Assembly (NCBI RefSeq): GCF_000179615.1
Contig: NZ_AEDD01000012.1
Location: 62,001-126,000 of the forward strand
Direction: 5' to 3'
DNA from: Paenibacillus curdlanolyticus YK9
GTDB taxonomy: Bacteria > Bacillota > Bacilli > Paenibacillales > Paenibacillaceae
DNA length: 64,000 nt
Part shown: positions 44,632-52,988 of the stretch, piece after piece
Layout of the letters: every line of letters starts with the position of its first letter
Numbering within the stretch: position 1 is the stretch's first letter
Notes under the pieces: generated by a model
Told to the model about the DNA's origin: nothing
The model's input: only the letters and a program-made list of their open reading frames with translations
Databases searched by the model: none
Position numbers and translations under genes: made by a program

Positions 44632-45879
44632 TTATGAGTCCGATGAAGCGGCTAGTAGCTTATAAGCTTGCTCCAGCTTTACGCCCGTATAGTAGTGAAG
44701 CAAGATTTGCTCCGCGCTCGCGCCTTCCTTCGCCATCCCATCCGCTCCCCATTGACTCATGCCGATGCCATGTCCCATTCCAAGCGTTGTAATCGTCACC
44801 TCCCCGTCCTGGATCGTCCAGCTAAACTCTGAAGAAGCAAGGCCGAGCTTTTCCCTCACCTCTCTGCCGGTGAAGGTTTCTCCTCCGACCACAACGGACT
44901 TCACTCGCCTGCCGTCCGTCAGCTCCAGTACGCGCGGAGCTTTCCCGTCATCCTTCACGCCCAGCTTTCGATACAGCTCCTTCTCTCCCATCTGCACCGT
45001 CTGCTTATAGCGAGGGGAAATGGCCGAATCCCAAGGACTCGCTACGCTGCGCAAATAAGGGACCGACAGCTGCCAGTAATCCTCCGCATTCTCGGTATAG
45101 CCATTGCTTGTGGAGAAAAATGCCGCCTCTATCGGTTGTCCTCCATACGTGAGCACGAGGCCTTGCGTCTCCTCCACCGCCCGCGTCAGCTTCCCAAGCG
45201 TCGCTTCCCGCTCCTCGCCAGCCGGCCAACGGTCAACCAGCTCCTTCAACGGCACATAGACTTGATGGTCGATCGTATCCGTAACATCTGCTTGCCCACC
45301 GGGCACGCCGCTTCTATCCTTCTCGGCCAGTCGCCTCACAATGTAGGTGCGCGCTGCAACCGCTTGTGCTTTGAGCGCTTCGAGCTCGAAGTCGACAGGC
45401 ATTTCGCCTGCCAATACGCCGCGTACGTACAGCTCAAGCGGCACCGTCTCCACTCTGCCTTCTTTGGTCAAATAGACATGCACGCGCAGCTTCTCCAGAC
45501 CCGTATGGGGCTTGTCCGTTGGGCCTGTGCTCTTTGAAGCCGATGGCTGGTTCAATCCCCCTGTTGATGAGCTTGGCTTGCTTGTCTTATCTCGCTTGTT
45601 GGATAGCTCGGACACGGCTTTGCCGCTTGTTGCTGTCGTTCGAGGCGCCGGTTGCAAGCCAAGAGCAGCCCCTTCATCCGCCTCTATGTCGAGCTTGCTG
45701 CGCGATCCAGCCGAATGGCCGATCCCTGCAAGCAGCAGCGCTACCCCCAGCACGATCCCCCCTGCAAACGACACCCACCATAGCCTGCCGCCTATCGCAT
45801 GAGCTGCGCGATGCGGACCTTTTACCGCCCTGCGACGGCGCCATCCTTTGAATCCGAGCTTATTCATTGATCCGATCAT
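44632..45879 (-). CDS. spoIID: Stage II sporulation protein D (lytic transglycosylase)
   Basis: SpoIID cleaves peptidoglycan during septal thinning and engulfment. The 415-residue protein has a membrane segment (about 35-55), a Ser/Thr/Pro-rich linker (60-125) and the SpoIID domain with L-A-G-E-M-P-V-D-F-E-L-E-A-L-K-A-Q-A, S-T-S-N-G-Y-T-E-N and G-M-G-H-G-I-G-M-S-Q-W-G-A. E in A-G-E-M-P is the known catalytic residue. ATG at 45879 follows AGGGAG. A divergent terminator-like element at 45921-45952 separates it from the transporter operon. Confidence 0.94.
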   Translation of the reverse strand: MIGSMNKLGFKGWRRRRAVKGPHRAAHAIGGRLWWVSFAGGIVLGVALLLAGIGHSAGSRSKLDIEADEGAALGLQPAPRTTATSGKAVSELSNKRDKTSKPSSSTGGLNQPSASKSTGPTDKPHTGLEKLRVHVYLTKEGRVETVPLELYVRGVLAGEMPVDFELEALKAQAVAARTYIVRRLAEKDRSGVPGGQADVTDTIDHQVYVPLKELVDRWPAGEEREATLGKLTRAVEETQGLVLTYGGQPIEAAFFSTSNGYTENAEDYWQLSVPYLRSVASPWDSAISPRYKQTVQMGEKELYRKLGVKDDGKAPRVLELTDGRRVKSVVVGGETFTGREVREKLGLASSEFSWTIQDGEVTITTLGMGHGIGMSQWGADGMAKEGASAEQILLHYYTGVKLEQAYKLLAASSDS

Positions 45880-45920
45880 ATTCTGCTCCCTTCATTCCCC
45901 AGAGTAAAGTAGCCTCATGG

Positions 45921-45952
45921 AAAAACAAAAGCCCGCGCATGGGCGCGGACTT
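45921..45952 (-). terminator. Terminator of the ABC exporter operon
   Basis: Arms aag-cccgcgc/gcgcgg-ctt are followed by TTTTGTTTTT on the minus strand. The hairpin lies about 75 bases after the permease stop at 46029 and just before spoIID. Confidence 0.85.
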
Positions 45953-46028
45953 AAGTCTTTCGTCCCTATAGCTCTACTATATGAACGAGAATGATAGGTT
46001 AGAAGGCAATGGGCCAAATAATCGCTTG

Positions 46029-47204
46029 TTAATCGTGCCGAAGCGCATCCACGGGACGCAATCTAGCGGCTTTGTTCGCTGGGAATATACCAAAAATAAC
46101 GCCCACGCCCGCGGAAAATGCGAACGCCCAGCCGACCATCGATAACGAAACCGCTGTTTCCGTGCTCATCACAACGCCAATCACATGCGATGCAATATAG
46201 CCGATGGCGATGCCGAATGCGCCGCCTAAGCCACTAATGGCCACTGCTTCGATAAGGAATTGCAAGAGAATGTCCCGCCGCTTCGCGCCCAGCGATTTGC
46301 GAATGCCAATTTCGCGCGTCCGCTCCGTTACCGAGACGAGCATAATGTTCATAATGCCGATGCCGCCTACCACGAGGGAAATCGCCGCAATGCCGGCCAT
46401 CATCGACGTCATCGTCTGCGTAACCGAGCCTACCGTCTCCATCGCTTCCTGCTGATTAATGACCCGGTAAGCATTCGTCGTATTCGGGAATTTCTCCGCG
46501 AGCTTCCGCTCCAGCTGTGCTTGCACAAGCTCGGATTGATCCGTGTCGCTCACCTTCAGGTAGATCGACTTTACGCCTTTGGACTGGAACATTCGCTCGC
46601 CCGTCGCCAGCGGGATCAGAATTTTATCGTCGGCAGATCCGTTGATCGAATCCCCCTTCGTCTCCAGCTGACCCACCACCTTATAGCGGCTGCCGTTAAG
46701 CAGAATCGTTTCCCCGACAGGGTCCTCCGTCCCGAACAGGTCCGTTGCGACATTAGCGCCAATAAGCGCGACCTTGCTGTAATTCACGTTGTCCAAATCA
46801 ACGATAAAGCGCCCTTTGGTAAAGCCAACGTCCCGAACCGTTTCGTATTCCGGCGTAACGCCCTCCACTGTATACGACTCGCTCGTCGTTCCGAATTTGG
46901 CGGTAACGCTCCCGTTTACGATTGGCGAGACGCCCTCCACATTCGCAATGTCCGCGAATGCCATCGCTTCATCCTTCGTCAGCGAGGTTGTGAGTCCTCT
47001 TCCCGTAATGGTCACCTGCAGCATATTGGCCGCTCCAAGGCTTTCCACTTGCGCTTGCACCTGTCTGGAGGAGCCCTCGCTCATCGCCACCAATGCAATA
47101 ACCGTCGCAACGCCGATCAGCATGCCAAGCATCGATAGCGCAGTTCGGAGCTTATTGGACCAAATGCTCTTAAACGCCATTCGGAATGCTTGCGATAGCT
47201 TCAC
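46029..47204 (-). CDS. MacB-type ABC transporter permease
   Basis: The 391-residue protein has a membrane segment at about 17-40, a large extracytoplasmic domain and three C-terminal membrane segments. E-R-T-R-E-I-G-I-R-K-S-L-G-A-K-R-R-D-I and the preceding G-G-I-G-I-M-N-I-M-L-V-S-V are MacB/FtsX-family landmarks. Such permeases export peptides or drugs with an ATPase and an adaptor. GTG 47204 follows AAGGAGG, and the gene overlaps the ATPase gene by 35 bases. Confidence 0.93.
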   Translation of the reverse strand: MKLSQAFRMAFKSIWSNKLRTALSMLGMLIGVATVIALVAMSEGSSRQVQAQVESLGAANMLQVTITGRGLTTSLTKDEAMAFADIANVEGVSPIVNGSVTAKFGTTSESYTVEGVTPEYETVRDVGFTKGRFIVDLDNVNYSKVALIGANVATDLFGTEDPVGETILLNGSRYKVVGQLETKGDSINGSADDKILIPLATGERMFQSKGVKSIYLKVSDTDQSELVQAQLERKLAEKFPNTTNAYRVINQQEAMETVGSVTQTMTSMMAGIAAISLVVGGIGIMNIMLVSVTERTREIGIRKSLGAKRRDILLQFLIEAVAISGLGGAFGIAIGYIASHVIGVVMSTETAVSLSMVGWAFAFSAGVGVIFGIFPANKAARLRPVDALRHD

Positions 47205-47913
47205 GCCGGTTCCTCCTTCCGCTCATATCCTCCGTAAGCACGCCATCCTTCATTCGAACGACCCGCTCAGCACGCTTCGCTACATCCATATCATGCGTGA
47301 TGAGCACGATCGTATGGCCTTGGCGATGCAAATCCTCCATCAAGGCGAGCACTTCCTGCCCGGTTCGCGTATCGAGCGCGCCCGTAGGCTCATCCGCCAG
47401 CAAAATCGGCGGTTCGCCGGCTAGCGCCCTCGCAATGGCGACCCGCTGCTGCTGGCCGCCGGACAGCTCGCTCGGCTTATGGTGCATCCGATCCTCCAGC
47501 CCAACCTTGCGCAGCGCTTCGCTCGCCTTCGCTTTCCGCTCCCGCGTCGTCATTCCCCGGTAAATGAGCGGCAGCTCTACGTTCTCGATCGCCGTCAACC
47601 GCGGGAGAAGCTGAAAGCCTTGAAAAATAAACCCGATCTTATGGTTGCGAATCGCCGCGAGCTTGTTATCGCTTAGTCCCTTTACCTCTGTACCATCCAG
47701 CCGATAACTGCCGGAGGTCGGAATATCCAAGCAGCCGATAATGTTCATCATCGTCGACTTGCCTGAGCCCGAGGGGCCGACAATAGCGATAAAATCGCCG
47801 CGCTCGACCGTCAAGCTTACTTCCTGCAGCACCGTCACGATTTCTTGGCCCATCCGATACGTCTTGACCAGCTTCTCGATCTCGATCAGCGAGCTATTCG
47901 AGGGCCGGCTCAT
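47170..47913 (-). CDS. ABC transporter ATP-binding protein (MacB-like)
   Basis: This 247-residue ATPase has Walker A G-P-S-G-S-G-K-S-T, the signature L-S-G-G-Q-Q-Q-R-V-A-I-A-R-A-L, Walker B L-L-A-D-E-P-T-G-A-L-D and switch His in I-T-H-D-M. The ATG overlaps the stop of the adaptor gene in ATGA form. Substrate unknown. Confidence 0.95.
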   Translation of the reverse strand: MSRPSNSSLIEIEKLVKTYRMGQEIVTVLQEVSLTVERGDFIAIVGPSGSGKSTMMNIIGCLDIPTSGSYRLDGTEVKGLSDNKLAAIRNHKIGFIFQGFQLLPRLTAIENVELPLIYRGMTTRERKAKASEALRKVGLEDRMHHKPSELSGGQQQRVAIARALAGEPPILLADEPTGALDTRTGQEVLALMEDLHRQGHTIVLITHDMDVAKRAERVVRMKDGVLTEDMSGRRNRREAIASIPNGV

Positions 47914-49460
47914 CGGCTGCCGCCTCCGCCGCCTGCGCTGAAGCGAGCACCGCCGCCTCCACCGCCTCCAGTGAACCCGCCGCCGCCGAATTGAGCGCCG
48001 CCGAAGCCGCCGAACTGGCCGAAGTTCATTTGCTGCTGCTGCGAGCTCGAAGCTGTCGCCGTGCTAACCGTCGGCATCGGCAGATAAACCGTTTCACCCT
48101 CGGTAAGCCCCGATTTGATTTCTACGTAGGTTTCATTGCTCAGACCGATTGTAACCTCAACCATTCTGCCTGCTTGCTGCGCGGCATTCCCTGCACCGGC
48201 GCCGCCAGCTCCGCGTTGACCTCCAAATTGCCCAGCCTGGCGTTGTCCGCCATAACCGCCGTAAGCGCCTGCTTGGCCTGTGCGTCCGCCTTGGCCGCCA
48301 AACCCTTGCTGCCCTCCGGCTTGGCCGTTTGGCGTGCCAGTGCCCGCTCCAGCGCCAGTGCCGCCATTGCCATTGGCGTTGCCCGATGGGGCGCCGCCAT
48401 TCGCGCCCCCTCCTGCTCCAGCTTCGCCAGCAGCTCCCCTGGCAGCTTGCCCGGTTTCGGTTGCGCCAGTGCCAGGCTGCTGCGCCTGTCCCTGTGTCTG
48501 CGTACGCGCACCCGTACCAGTAGTAGTAGTGCCAGTACCCGCTGTGGATGACTCCGGTACACGAACGATGCTCCGGCCGCCGACTGTACGAACAGCAGCA
48601 ATCGGCACGAGCAGCGTGTTGTCGCTAGATGCCGTGATGACCGAGGCTTCGCCAGACATGCCGGCAATGACGCCCGTCAGCTTATCCAGCGAGACGGTTA
48701 CCGCGTATGATGCTGAGCCATTGGAGGAGGAGCCCTCTTGCGCAATGGAAAGCACCTTGCCCGTCAACGCTTCGGTCGGCAGCGCATTTAGCACGATGTC
48801 TGCTGCTTGGCCTACTTTTATTTTGGGAATATCCAGCTCATCGACGTTCATCGTAAATTGGAGTTTCGAATAATCGACGATCTCCGCAATTACTTTGGAT
48901 TCGTTCAGCTGATCGCCAACCGCAACGCTCGCAGTCGTCACCGTGCCGTCCGAAGGTGCGACTACGCTCGGTATTGCGGCCTCCTGCTCCTTAAGATCAG
49001 CCAGTTCCAGATTGGCCGATTCGATGTCCAATCGAAGGCTATCGATTTGGAGCTTGATGTCCGCCTGGCGATCTTCATCGCCGTAAGCCTCAATATATTG
49101 CTTCTTTAAGCTGGCCAATTGAAGATCCTGCTTCTTCAAATTAAGCTCAGCTTTTGCGATTTGGTTCGTATAGTCCTCTTGCTCGAATGCGATCAGGAGC
49201 TGACCTTTCTTTACCTTATCGCCGGCTTTGAAATTCACTTTGCTGACCTTGCCCTGTGCGCCTGCGCTCACAGATACCGTCTCAACCGTGTTGACCGAGC
49301 CAGACCCGGATATTTTAACCGAAATATTCCCCTTCGTTACTCGCGCTGTCGGCTGCACGGTGGCTGCCGCTTCGGTCTGTCCATCCCGTGTGTACCAATA
49401 CAGCGTGCCGGATGCCGCGATCAACACGACCGCCGTACCGACCAGTATCCACTTCTTCAT
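47910..49460 (-). CDS. Efflux adaptor (membrane fusion) protein with Gly/Gln-rich insert
   Basis: This 516-residue protein has an N-terminal membrane segment, a lipoyl/barrel-sandwich segment (V-S-V-S-A-G-A-Q-G-K-V-x-K-V), a coiled-coil hairpin (about 97-160), a second lipoyl half with V-A-P-S-D-G-T-V and a beta-barrel. Between the barrel (ends about 305) and the C-terminal M-V-E-V-T-I-G-L-S segment is a low-complexity insert of about 125 residues rich in Gly, Ala, Gln and Asn. A second Gly-rich run closes the protein. The ATG at 49460 follows a GGTGGAG site; a GTG 12 bases earlier overlaps that site. First gene of a three-gene exporter operon. Confidence 0.92.
   Translation of the reverse strand: MKKWILVGTAVVLIAASGTLYWYTRDGQTEAAATVQPTARVTKGNISVKISGSGSVNTVETVSVSAGAQGKVSKVNFKAGDKVKKGQLLIAFEQEDYTNQIAKAELNLKKQDLQLASLKKQYIEAYGDEDRQADIKLQIDSLRLDIESANLELADLKEQEAAIPSVVAPSDGTVTTASVAVGDQLNESKVIAEIVDYSKLQFTMNVDELDIPKIKVGQAADIVLNALPTEALTGKVLSIAQEGSSSNGSASYAVTVSLDKLTGVIAGMSGEASVITASSDNTLLVPIAAVRTVGGRSIVRVPESSTAGTGTTTTGTGARTQTQGQAQQPGTGATETGQAARGAAGEAGAGGGANGGAPSGNANGNGGTGAGAGTGTPNGQAGGQQGFGGQGGRTGQAGAYGGYGGQRQAGQFGGQRGAGGAGAGNAAQQAGRMVEVTIGLSNETYVEIKSGLTEGETVYLPMPTVSTATASSSQQQQMNFGQFGGFGGAQFGGGGFTGGGGGGGARFSAGGGGGSR
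48168..48545 (-). repeat. Gly/Ala/Gln low-complexity insert in the adaptor gene
   Basis: Codes for residues about 306-431, almost all G, A, Q, N, T and R with no hydrophobic core. It holds short G-x-G-G and A-G-G-Q-Q-type repeats, so it is probably disordered and variable in length between strains. Confidence 0.75.
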
Positions 49461-49612
49461 TGCCCGCTCCACCTTCCCATTCCCCTATTCCTGCTCGTAA
49501 GTGAAGGTACCATAAGTTCGTGAACAGAACATGAACAGGCTTATTCATATTCCGTTCATCGTTGTGTGGTAGGATGTCGATTATCGAGTCAAAGAATGGA
49601 GTGGTCAATCCT

Positions 49613-50455
49613 ATGAATAAACGTTGGTCGAACGGATTAAAAGCAGCAACGGCGCTGCTTCTCGCCTCTGCCTTGCTCGCTGCTTGCGGATCGAAGAACA
49701 GCGCCGATACGGCTGCAGCGAACGGGCAGCAAGGCGATTATGCGCAGCAGCAAGGACAAGGACAGGGGCAAGGGCAAGGCCGCCAAGGCGGCTTCCAAAT
49801 GGCAGCCGCACCGAACCAGCCCGATCGGCAAGCCGATATGATGGCCAAAATTATCTCGATCAGCGGCACATCCGTTGTCGTTCAAGCCGCTGACCTGAGC
49901 GCTATGCCGCAGCGCGGCGGCAACGGCCAAGGCCGTCAAGCGCAGCAGGGCGAGGCCAATGGGCAGCCTCCTGCTGACGGACAAGCTCCGCAGGCTGATC
50001 CAAATTGGCAGCCTCCCGCTGACGGACAGGCGCCACAGGCTGATCCAAATTGGCAGCCTCCCGCTGACGGACAGGCGCCACAAGGCGACGCTAATGGGCA
50101 GCCCCCTGCTGACGGACAAGCTCCGCAGGGCGGCGGGAGACAGATGCCGAATCTGTTCACGGGCGAACAGCAGACCATCACAATTCCAGAGAGCGCGGCA
50201 ATTTATAAGCTTGTGCGCGATGACCAAGGCACAATGAATTATGAGCAAATCAAATTGGCAGATTTAGCGGCCGACGATATCGTCAACATTTGGATCAAAA
50301 CAGGAACAAAAGAGGCGGAATACGTGTCGCTGCGGGGAGGATTTGGCGGCGGCTTCGGAGGCGGCGGCTTTGGCCAGCGCCGCGGCAATGGCCAGCAAGG
50401 CGCTGACAATGGCAGCAGTAATGCCAATGCGGATGGGCAAGCAGTCGGGCAATAG
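49613..50455 (+). CDS. Gly/Gln-rich lipoprotein, divergent from the exporter
   Basis: Second plus-strand gene. The 280-residue protein has a lipoprotein signal with lipobox L-A-A-C (C25), a Q-G-Q-G-rich stretch, a short domain (M-M-A-K-I-I-S-I-S-G-T-S-V-V-V-Q-A-A-D), four 15-residue repeats of Q-P-P-A-D-G-Q-A-P-Q-type sequence and a second conserved part with I-K-L-A-D-L-A-A-D-D-I-V-N-I-W-I-K. The conserved parts recall small OB-like lipoproteins found by exporters. The stop TAG lies within the first copy of a downstream repeat array. It shares its upstream region with the exporter operon, so joint regulation is likely. Substrate or partner unknown. Confidence 0.85.
   Translation: MNKRWSNGLKAATALLLASALLAACGSKNSADTAAANGQQGDYAQQQGQGQGQGQGRQGGFQMAAAPNQPDRQADMMAKIISISGTSVVVQAADLSAMPQRGGNGQGRQAQQGEANGQPPADGQAPQADPNWQPPADGQAPQADPNWQPPADGQAPQGDANGQPPADGQAPQGGGRQMPNLFTGEQQTITIPESAAIYKLVRDDQGTMNYEQIKLADLAADDIVNIWIKTGTKEAEYVSLRGGFGGGFGGGGFGQRRGNGQQGADNGSSNANADGQAVGQ
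49961..50134 (+). repeat. 45-bp tandem repeat in the lipoprotein gene
   Basis: Four units of 45 bp (last one cut short), 49961-50005, 50006-50050, 50051-50095 and 50096-50134, each coding for 15 residues around Q-P-P-A-D-G-Q-A-P-Q. The two middle units are almost identical at the DNA level, pointing to recent duplication. Confidence 0.88.
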
Positions 50456-50803
50456 GGAAGGTTTTTATTCCCTATTCCCTCAGACCGCCCGCCAACGGGG
50501 CAATAGGGAAGATTTCTATTCCCTATTCCCCCAGACTACCCGCCAGCGGGGCAATAGGGAAGATTTCTATTCCCTATTCCTTCAGGCTGCTCGCCAGCGG
50601 GGCAATAGGGAAGGTTTCTATTCCCTATTCCCCCAGACTACCCGCCAGCGGGGCAATAGGGAAGGTTTCTATTCCCTATTCCTTCAGGCTGCTCGCCAGT
50701 GGGGCAATAGGAAAGGTTTCTATTCCCTATTCCTTCAGGCTGCTCGCCAGCGGGGCAATAGGGAAGATTTCTATTCCCTATTCCCCCAGACTACCCGCCA
50801 GCG
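50447..50803. repeat. Seven tandem 51-bp units, each with a perfect hairpin
   Basis: Seven head-to-tail copies of a 51-bp unit starting gggcaataggga. In each, aatagggaa and ttccctatt form a 9-bp inverted repeat around an 8-base loop; only copy 6 has one changed stem base. Outside the stem the copies fall into two types, with cagactacccgccag in copies 2, 4 and 7 and caggctgctcgccag in copies 3, 5 and 6. The first copy overlaps the lipoprotein stop codon, and a truncated eighth ggggctgc precedes the murA terminator. The period is a multiple of three and one forward frame stays open through all copies. I take the array as non-coding because no start or binding site supports that frame. Confidence 0.93.
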
Positions 50804-50814
50804 GGGCTGCCCCA

Positions 50815-50851
50815 AAACAAAAAAAGGCGATGCAGCATTCTGCATCGCCTT
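50815..50851 (-). terminator. Terminator after murA
   Basis: A perfect 10-bp stem ggcgatgcag/ctgcatcgcc with loop catt is followed by TTTTTTTG on the minus strand. It lies directly after the murA stop at 50858 and next to the 51-bp array. Confidence 0.92.
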
Positions 50852-50857
50852 CCTTTA

Positions 50858-52252
50858 TTACGCCCACGTAGGCTGGACGTTCATCATCGCTACTTCTTTC
50901 TCACGTTTGAACGGCACAGCCTCCACCACGGTTACAACCGCTGGCTCTTGTGAAGCTACCGGAGCTACCGCAGCAGCGGGTGCCGGAGCTACTGCCGAGT
51001 CAACCCGTTCGATCTGCGCGCCAAGCGCAGCAAGTTTACCCGCAATATTCACATATCCGCGATCGATATGATGCGTACCCGTAATTTCCGATTCCCCATC
51101 AGCCACCAATGCCGCGCAAATCAGTGCAGCGCCAGCGCGAAGATCCGTCGCGCATACTTTCGCACCGGACAGCGGCGCCCCGCCTGTAATAATAGCCGCG
51201 CGGCCGTCCACCTTGATCTGAGCGTTCATCTTCGCGAACTCTTCCACGTGCATGAAGCGATTCTCGAAGATTGTTTCCGTCACGACGCTCGTACCATCAG
51301 AGACGAGCAGAAGCGACATCATTTGGGATTGCATATCGGTTGGGAAGCCCGGATAAGGCAGCGTCTTCACGTCAACGGACTTCAGCGGTTTGTCAGCTGT
51401 TACACGCACGCCGTTGTCTGTCGCCACGATAGATACGCCCATCTCCTGCAGCTTCGAAATAACAGGAGCAAGATGGTCAGCAATGACGCCTTCGATAAAT
51501 ACATCTCCGCCCGTAATCGCAGTCGCAATCATGTAAGTACCCGCTTCTACGCGGTCAGGAATAACCGTATGACGAACGCCTTGCAGCCGCTCCACGCCTT
51601 CAATGCGAATGACGTCCGTGCCCGCTCCGCGCACATGAGCGCCCATCGCGTTCAAGTAATTCGCCAGATCGACGATTTCCGGCTCCTTCGCCGCGTTCTC
51701 GATCGTCGTCGTGCCTTCTGCCAGCGAAGCTGCCATCATGATGTTCTCAGTTGCGCCTACGCTTGCAACATCGAGATAAATTTTGGCGCCCTTCAATCGG
51801 CCGTTCACCTTCGACTCAATGAAGCCCTGACCAAGCGTGATCTCGGCGCCCATTGCCTCGAAGCCCTTTAAATGCTGGTCAATCGCCCGCATGCCAATCG
51901 CGCATCCGCCAGGCAATGAAATGCGTACCTGTCCGGTACGCGCGAGCAACGGACCCATCACGAGAATGGATGCGCGCATTTTGCGTACCAGCTCGCTTGG
52001 CGGCTCATTCGCCGTTAAGCGGTTTGCCCGAATGATCATCGTTTCTGGGCCCTGCTGGACATCCGCTCCCAGCGATGCGATTACTTCCCGGATCGTCAGC
52101 ACATCGTCGAGGAGGGGAACGTCGGCGATGACGCTTTCTCCTTCGCTTGCAAGCACTGAGGCTGCAAGAATGGGAAGTACTGCATTTTTGGCACCATGAA
52201 TCCGAACCGTACCCGACAGCCGTCGGCCTCCGCGGACGATAATTTTGCTCAT
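50858..52252 (-). CDS. murA: UDP-N-acetylglucosamine 1-carboxyvinyltransferase MurA
   Basis: MurA starts peptidoglycan synthesis by adding enolpyruvate to UDP-GlcNAc and is the fosfomycin target. The protein begins M-S-K-I-I-V-R-G-G and has the catalytic loop P-G-G-C117-A-I-G. The core ends near residue 418, as in the family. A further tail of about 45 residues rich in Ala, Pro and Val follows ([11 protein letters not shown]) and then [11 protein letters not shown]. The ATG at 52252 follows GGAGGG. Next to DUF1146 and spoIID genes as in Bacillus murAA. Confidence 0.95.
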   Translation of the reverse strand: MSKIIVRGGRRLSGTVRIHGAKNAVLPILAASVLASEGESVIADVPLLDDVLTIREVIASLGADVQQGPETMIIRANRLTANEPPSELVRKMRASILVMGPLLARTGQVRISLPGGCAIGMRAIDQHLKGFEAMGAEITLGQGFIESKVNGRLKGAKIYLDVASVGATENIMMAASLAEGTTTIENAAKEPEIVDLANYLNAMGAHVRGAGTDVIRIEGVERLQGVRHTVIPDRVEAGTYMIATAITGGDVFIEGVIADHLAPVISKLQEMGVSIVATDNGVRVTADKPLKSVDVKTLPYPGFPTDMQSQMMSLLLVSDGTSVVTETIFENRFMHVEEFAKMNAQIKVDGRAAIITGGAPLSGAKVCATDLRAGAALICAALVADGESEITGTHHIDRGYVNIAGKLAALGAQIERVDSAVAPAPAAAVAPVASQEPAVVTVVEAVPFKREKEVAMMNVQPTWA

Positions 52253-52699
52253 GTTATGAATTCCCTCCGCACGCTGCATTTTTGTTCTCTGCCGCTTCTT
52301 CTTTTATTTAAACGTCTATAGCTGCGTATTCGACTTCGATTAATTACGGTGTATAACGGCTGCCTTACTTCCCGATGCTAGTCGGGACGAGCGTCTTCAA
52401 CATGCCGTCTTGTAGATGGTAATTAGTTCCAACTCTGCCGCTCAATAGTCGTTTACTCCAACCTTCATATTACCATTCCTCTACACGAATCGACAAGCGT
52501 TATTTTGTTCCGGCGCCTGCCTTTGCTATTTGCCTCCGCAATGTGCGAAAGCCCGCCATTTCGCGTTTTCCGGGCGATAATCGAAAGCTGTTTCGCCTGC
52601 CAAAACGTACCTTTTTGACAACCGTTTTCATACTATTCGACTCGAGTTGCATTTTTCGTTCCGTCATGTATTACCCATTGTTGACACGTTTCGCAAATG
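52253..52699. other. Intergenic region between murA and the DUF1146 gene
   Basis: About 450 bases. I see no gene; in Bacillus a ywmB gene lies here, but no comparable reading frame is present on the minus strand. It should hold the murA promoter. A short hairpin cccga/tcggg at about 52371-52386 has no T-run. Confidence 0.5.
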
Positions 52700-52951
52700 T
52701 TATTCGACAAATCCCTTCAGCATCGTCGTCCACTGCACGTAATCCAGTATAAAAGATGCGAAGGAATGGCCGATCACGGTTGCCAGAATAAGCAGCAGCA
52801 ACCGGGCTTTCGGGCTTCGCGGATTACGGAAAAGCGTCTCGAGCTTTAGCTCTTGCAGCGCAAACCAAGCCAACAGAATGCTAAGGATCACGACCACGAT
52901 TGAAAGCAGGCCATTAATCCCGTAGCTCAGTTGAATATCTTCCATATTCAT
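52700..52951 (-). CDS. DUF1146 (YwzB-like) membrane protein
   Basis: The 83-residue protein has two membrane segments (about 15-36 and 50-72). The family is conserved next to murA and ATP synthase genes in Bacillus; no function is established. ATG 52951 has GAAGGGA about 9 bases upstream; an earlier ATG at 52969 overlaps that site. It lies about 37 bases after the subtilase stop. Confidence 0.85.
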   Translation of the reverse strand: MNMEDIQLSYGINGLLSIVVVILSILLAWFALQELKLETLFRNPRSPKARLLLLILATVIGHSFASFILDYVQWTTMLKGFVE

Positions 52952-52988
52952 CGGTAAAATTCCCTTCATTCATTAGGTCCTCTGTCGA

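Noticed and set aside
50447-50803. CRISPR array
   Set aside because: Units are contiguous and alike over their full length; there are no unique spacers and no cas genes.
50343-51071. Plus-strand reading frame that crosses the 51-bp array and enters murA
   Set aside because: No start with a binding site, overlaps two well-supported genes, and its openness follows from the repeat period of 17 codons. Kept only as a low-interest finding.
52543-52752. Small plus-strand reading frame near the DUF1146 gene
   Set aside because: No binding site, overlaps the conserved DUF1146 3' end, composition unlike its neighbours.
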